Assembly (NCBI GenBank): GCA_964478455.1
Contig: CAYZJD010000196.1
Span: 1 to 8,410, forward strand
DNA: 8,410 nucleotides
Reading direction: 5' to 3'
Source of the DNA: CAYZJD01 sp964478455
GTDB taxonomy: Bacteria; Acidobacteriota; Terriglobia; Bryobacterales; Bryobacteraceae
Position numbers and translations under genes: made by a program. Shown here in pieces: positions 6,639 through 8,410 of this stretch (position 1 is its first letter; the number at the start of each line of letters is the position of its first letter). The notes beneath the pieces were generated by a model. That model ran no database searches. It saw only the letters and a list, made by a program, of their open reading frames with translations, and was not told the origin of the DNA.

Positions 6639-6771
6639 GTGAGAAGAGCTTCGAGACGGCGCATCCTGCCGAAGGAACATCCCTTGAGCCTTTCAGGCAA
6701 ACGCAGGCAAGCCTTCCAAGCAGATCCAACAACCCCGAACCTTTGGTGCGCCGTCTCGAAGCTCTTCCTCA
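6639..6771. repeat. Long-stem inverted repeat element, MITE-like or structured RNA with glycine-riboswitch-like core
   Basis: The arms at 6643-6663 and 6747-6767 are exact reverse complements over 21 nt; with one extra base on the right arm the pairing extends to 6639 and 6771. The 83-nt interior contains CCGAAGGAACA at 6669-6679 and CTTTCAGGCAAA at 6690-6701. These resemble the two conserved strands of glycine aptamers (CCGAAGGAGCAA and CUUUCAGGCAAAAGGAC). Against a normal aptamer, the AAAGGAC part is altered (AAACGCAGG), the P2 hairpin is not clear, and the long stem is unusual. Transposon-like terminal repeats are the other reading, but I saw no target-site duplication. The inverted repeat is certain; its nature is open. 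Confidence 0.5.
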
Positions 6772-6866
6772 GCGGCGGCTTTGGCCGCCTCCGGTCCCGG
6801 CTTGCGGCGGGTGACAGCGAGGACCGGGGCACCACGATCTGGCCTGTGAGGTCTACCACGTCGCCG

Positions 6867-6883
6867 GTGTGAGGACCTCACAC
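6867..6883. other. Perfect short hairpin
   Basis: GTGTGAGGACCTCACAC folds into a 7-bp stem with a GAC loop. It stands 2 nt before the terminator-like hairpin and could be an operator-like palindrome or an alternative RNA stem. No function can be assigned. Confidence 0.4.
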
Positions 6884-6885
6884 TT

Positions 6886-6928
6886 AGGGGCCGCGGTGTT
6901 CGGAGGGCCGCGGCCCCTCCTCTTTCTC
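6886..6928 (+). terminator. Terminator-like hairpin with pyrimidine-rich tail
   Basis: AGGGGCCGCGG (6886-6896) pairs perfectly over 11 bp with CCGCGGCCCCT (6908-6918) around an 11-nt loop. CCTCTTTCTC follows, so the stem is very strong but the T-tract is poor. It probably ends transcription coming from the left, or acts as an attenuator for the gene that begins 47 nt later. Confidence 0.55.
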
Positions 6929-6965
6929 GCCGCTTCAGGAGAGCCACCGTGACTGACCGGATACA

Positions 6966-7382
6966 ATGAAAGCAGTGGGCCGCAGAGCATTCCTTCCGGT
7001 CGTCATTCTCCTGATTCCTGCGCTGGCCGCTTCTGCTGGGGGTTCCCTGCGCGGCAAGCTGCGCCAGCGGGAGGGTAAGGCGTTCCTGGAAGCCGGCGCC
7101 GGGAGCATGGTCGCCCTGGAGGGAGACGAGCCCACCACCGGTGTTCTGAAGGACGAGCGCCTGGCGGGCGCCGACCTCGAAGTGATCGGCGAGGCAGCCG
7201 CGCCGGACCGCTTCGTCGTGGGTCCTATCCACACCAAGGCCATGTTCGTCCACAAACACGGCAAGCGCTTGTTGATCACTTACTGGTGCGAGGTTTGCTC
7301 GATTCGCACTTACACGCCCGGCAAATGCTGGTGCTGCCAGCAAGAAACGCAGCTCGATTTGCGCGAATCCATCGACCAATGA
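6966..7382 (+). CDS. Secreted 138-residue protein with C-terminal CxxC/CxCC motif, unknown function
   Basis: The ATG at 6966 gives MKAVGRRAFLPVVILLIPAL followed by AASAGG, a typical Sec signal peptide with cleavage likely near residue 24. The mature part is about 114 residues. Its notable feature is the C-terminal segment YWCEVCSIRTYTPGKCWCCQ (106-125): C108-x2-C111-x9-C121-x-C123-C124. This suggests a metal site or disulfides in the periplasm or outside the cell. I recall similar TYTPG-C-x-CCQ-ET endings in acidobacterial secreted proteins of unknown role, but this is unverified. The ribosome site is weak (AGGAGAG lies over 20 nt upstream). The stop overlaps the next start as ATGA, coupling it to the epimerase-like gene. 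The terminator-like hairpin before it suggests its own promoter or attenuation. Function unknown. Confidence 0.8.
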   Translation: MKAVGRRAFLPVVILLIPALAASAGGSLRGKLRQREGKAFLEAGAGSMVALEGDEPTTGVLKDERLAGADLEVIGEAAAPDRFVVGPIHTKAMFVHKHGKRLLITYWCEVCSIRTYTPGKCWCCQQETQLDLRESIDQ

Positions 7383-8410
7383 AAGCCGTCTCAGGTTTAG
7401 TGCTTCTGCCGCTGCTTGCAGCCGCGAGCGACTGCTCCGTGGAGAGGACCACAGTAGACGGAATCGAGGTGGTGCGTCTTCTGAATCCGCGGGAACGCGT
7501 GGAAGTGTCCGTCGTTCCGTCCATCGGCAACATCGCCTTCGAGATGAAGGTGAAGGGAAAGAACGTGTTCTGGTTCCCGTTCGCGAGCCTGGCCGAGTTT
7601 CGGAAGCGGCCGGTCCTTGCAGGGAACCCATTCCTGGCGCCATGGGCCAACCGCCTCGACCAGGATGCGTTCCACGCGAACGGGAAGAAGTACGCGCTGA
7701 ATCCCGCGCTCGGCAACCTCCGCCGCGACCCGAACAAGAATCCCATTCACGGCCTGCTGTTGTTCTCTCCTCACTGGAAGGTCGTCAGCGTTCTGGCCGG
7801 CGGCCGCTGCGCCGAGTACGTGGCGCGCCTGGAGTTCTGGCGGCATCCGGACCTGATGGCGCAGTTCCCGTTCGCCCACACGATCGAAATGATCCACCGG
7901 TTGAAGGACGGCGTCCTCGAGGTGGAGACAGTCATCGAAAACCACGCGGCCGAGCCGATGCCCGTGGCCGTGGGCTTTCACCCGTACTTCCGGTTGCACG
8001 ATTCGCCGAGAGAAGACTGGAAGGTGCATGTGGCTGCGCGCGAGCGGCCCCTCCTATCCCCATTGCTGGTTCCGACCGGCGCGGTGGAACCCGTCGCGCT
8101 GCCCGATCCCGCGCCGCTCGCCGGAAGCGAGATCGACGACCTGTTCACCAGCCTGGTGAGAGACGCCTCTGGAAAGGCCGAGTTCTGGGTGAAGGGCAAG
8201 AATGAGCAGATCTCCGTCGTGTGCGGTCCGAGGTACCCGGTTGCCATCGTTTACGCCCCGAAGGGGCGCGACTTCATTTGCTTCGAGCCGATGGCAGCCG
8301 TGACCAATGCCTTCAACCTGGCCCACGAGGGGAAGTACAAGGAGCTTCAGACGATTCCGCCGGGCGGCACGTGGCGGGAGAGTTTCTGGGTGCGGACGGC
8401 GGGATTCTAG
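7379..8410 (+). CDS. Secreted aldose 1-epimerase (GalM-like)
   Basis: This 343-residue protein belongs to the galactose mutarotase-like fold, which interconverts alpha and beta anomers of sugars. Family motifs in order are GNPFLAPWANRLDQDAF (82-98), NPIHG with H124, VGFHPYFRL with H201, IDDLF with D253 and D254, and FICFEPMAAVTNAFN with E303. H124 and H201 fit the catalytic and substrate-binding histidines, and E303 fits the catalytic base. I chose the ATG at 7379 because it overlaps the previous stop (ATGA) and gives a signal peptide, MKAVSGLVLLPLLAAAS; the open frame extends 93 nt further up but without a signal. An exported form suggests action on sugars in the periplasm or outside, or a related carbohydrate-binding role, rather than the cytoplasmic Leloir pathway, so no symbol is given. 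The stop TAG is the last three bases of the window. Confidence 0.93.
   Translation: MKAVSGLVLLPLLAAASDCSVERTTVDGIEVVRLLNPRERVEVSVVPSIGNIAFEMKVKGKNVFWFPFASLAEFRKRPVLAGNPFLAPWANRLDQDAFHANGKKYALNPALGNLRRDPNKNPIHGLLLFSPHWKVVSVLAGGRCAEYVARLEFWRHPDLMAQFPFAHTIEMIHRLKDGVLEVETVIENHAAEPMPVAVGFHPYFRLHDSPREDWKVHVAARERPLLSPLLVPTGAVEPVALPDPAPLAGSEIDDLFTSLVRDASGKAEFWVKGKNEQISVVCGPRYPVAIVYAPKGRDFICFEPMAAVTNAFNLAHEGKYKELQTIPPGGTWRESFWVRTAGF

Larger units (their letters stand above)
6554..6965. other. 412-nt gene-free stretch packed with hairpins
   Basis: Short open frames occur here, but none has a domain or a ribosome site, and their apparent peptides come from the inverted repeats. From left to right it holds an A7 run at 6581-6587, a hairpin at 6599-6625, a 133-nt long-stem element at 6639-6771, a GGCGGC-TTTG-GCCGCC hairpin at 6774-6789, a CCGGTCC/GGACCGG pairing between 6791-6797 and 6821-6827, a hairpin at 6867-6883 and a terminator-like hairpin at 6886-6918. 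The density of pairing suggests a structured transcript or leader, or an accumulation of small repeat elements. I found no tRNA fold. Confidence 0.6.

Noticed and set aside
6639..6771. A confident glycine riboswitch annotation
   Set aside because: Only the two core strands fit. The GGAC segment, the P2 hairpin and the P1 geometry do not, so it is kept as a candidate only.
6599..6872. Two overlapping short plus-strand frames (71 and 85 codons) in the hairpin-rich gap
   Set aside because: Their peptides come from reading through the inverted repeats, the start codons lack ribosome sites, and there is no hydrophobic segment or domain.
6693..7643. A 316-codon open frame on the minus strand
   Set aside because: It crosses the terminator-like hairpin, the small secreted protein and the epimerase start with no recognisable motif.

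Overview
The window is GC-rich, tightly packed bacterial DNA. It most resembles an Acidobacteriota chromosome of the Solibacter/Bryobacter type. That assignment is inference. It rests on the style of the sigma factor and its zinc-finger partner, on two small protein families I associate with that group from memory, and on a GGGGACAG-type inverted repeat. No rRNA, tRNA, CRISPR array or intact transposase is visible.

Left part, minus strand (1-1747): lutA and the first 339 codons of lutB, read right to left and 4 nt apart. They encode iron-sulfur subunits of the LutABC lactate-oxidising complex. lutB runs off the left edge, and any lutC would lie beyond it. The divergent gap at 1748-1897 is mostly filled by a hairpin with 23-nt perfect arms, which looks like a REP doublet (REPIN).

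Centre, plus strand (1898-6553): four co-directional genes. They encode an ECF-type sigma factor with a TTG start, a membrane-anchored zinc-finger anti-sigma factor, an unrecognised 241-residue protein with a tight cysteine cluster, and an 828-residue TPR-CHAT protein (caspase-like protease) with a predicted lipoprotein signal and both catalytic residues. The last two genes abut with no gap. The layout suggests an envelope signalling circuit. An extracytoplasmic CHAT protease may act on the outer part of the anti-sigma factor or on the 241-residue protein, and so control the sigma factor. It recalls the TPR-CHAT/Csx30/sigma part of type III-E CRISPR loci, but no CRISPR genes are present here.

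Right part (6554-8410): a 412-nt gap without a convincing gene holds a run of hairpins. One has a 21-bp perfect stem enclosing a core that partly resembles a glycine riboswitch. The run ends in a terminator-like hairpin 47 nt before the next gene. Two translationally coupled genes (ATGA overlap) follow: a secreted 138-residue cysteine-motif protein of unknown function and a secreted aldose 1-epimerase-like protein whose stop codon is the last three bases of the window.
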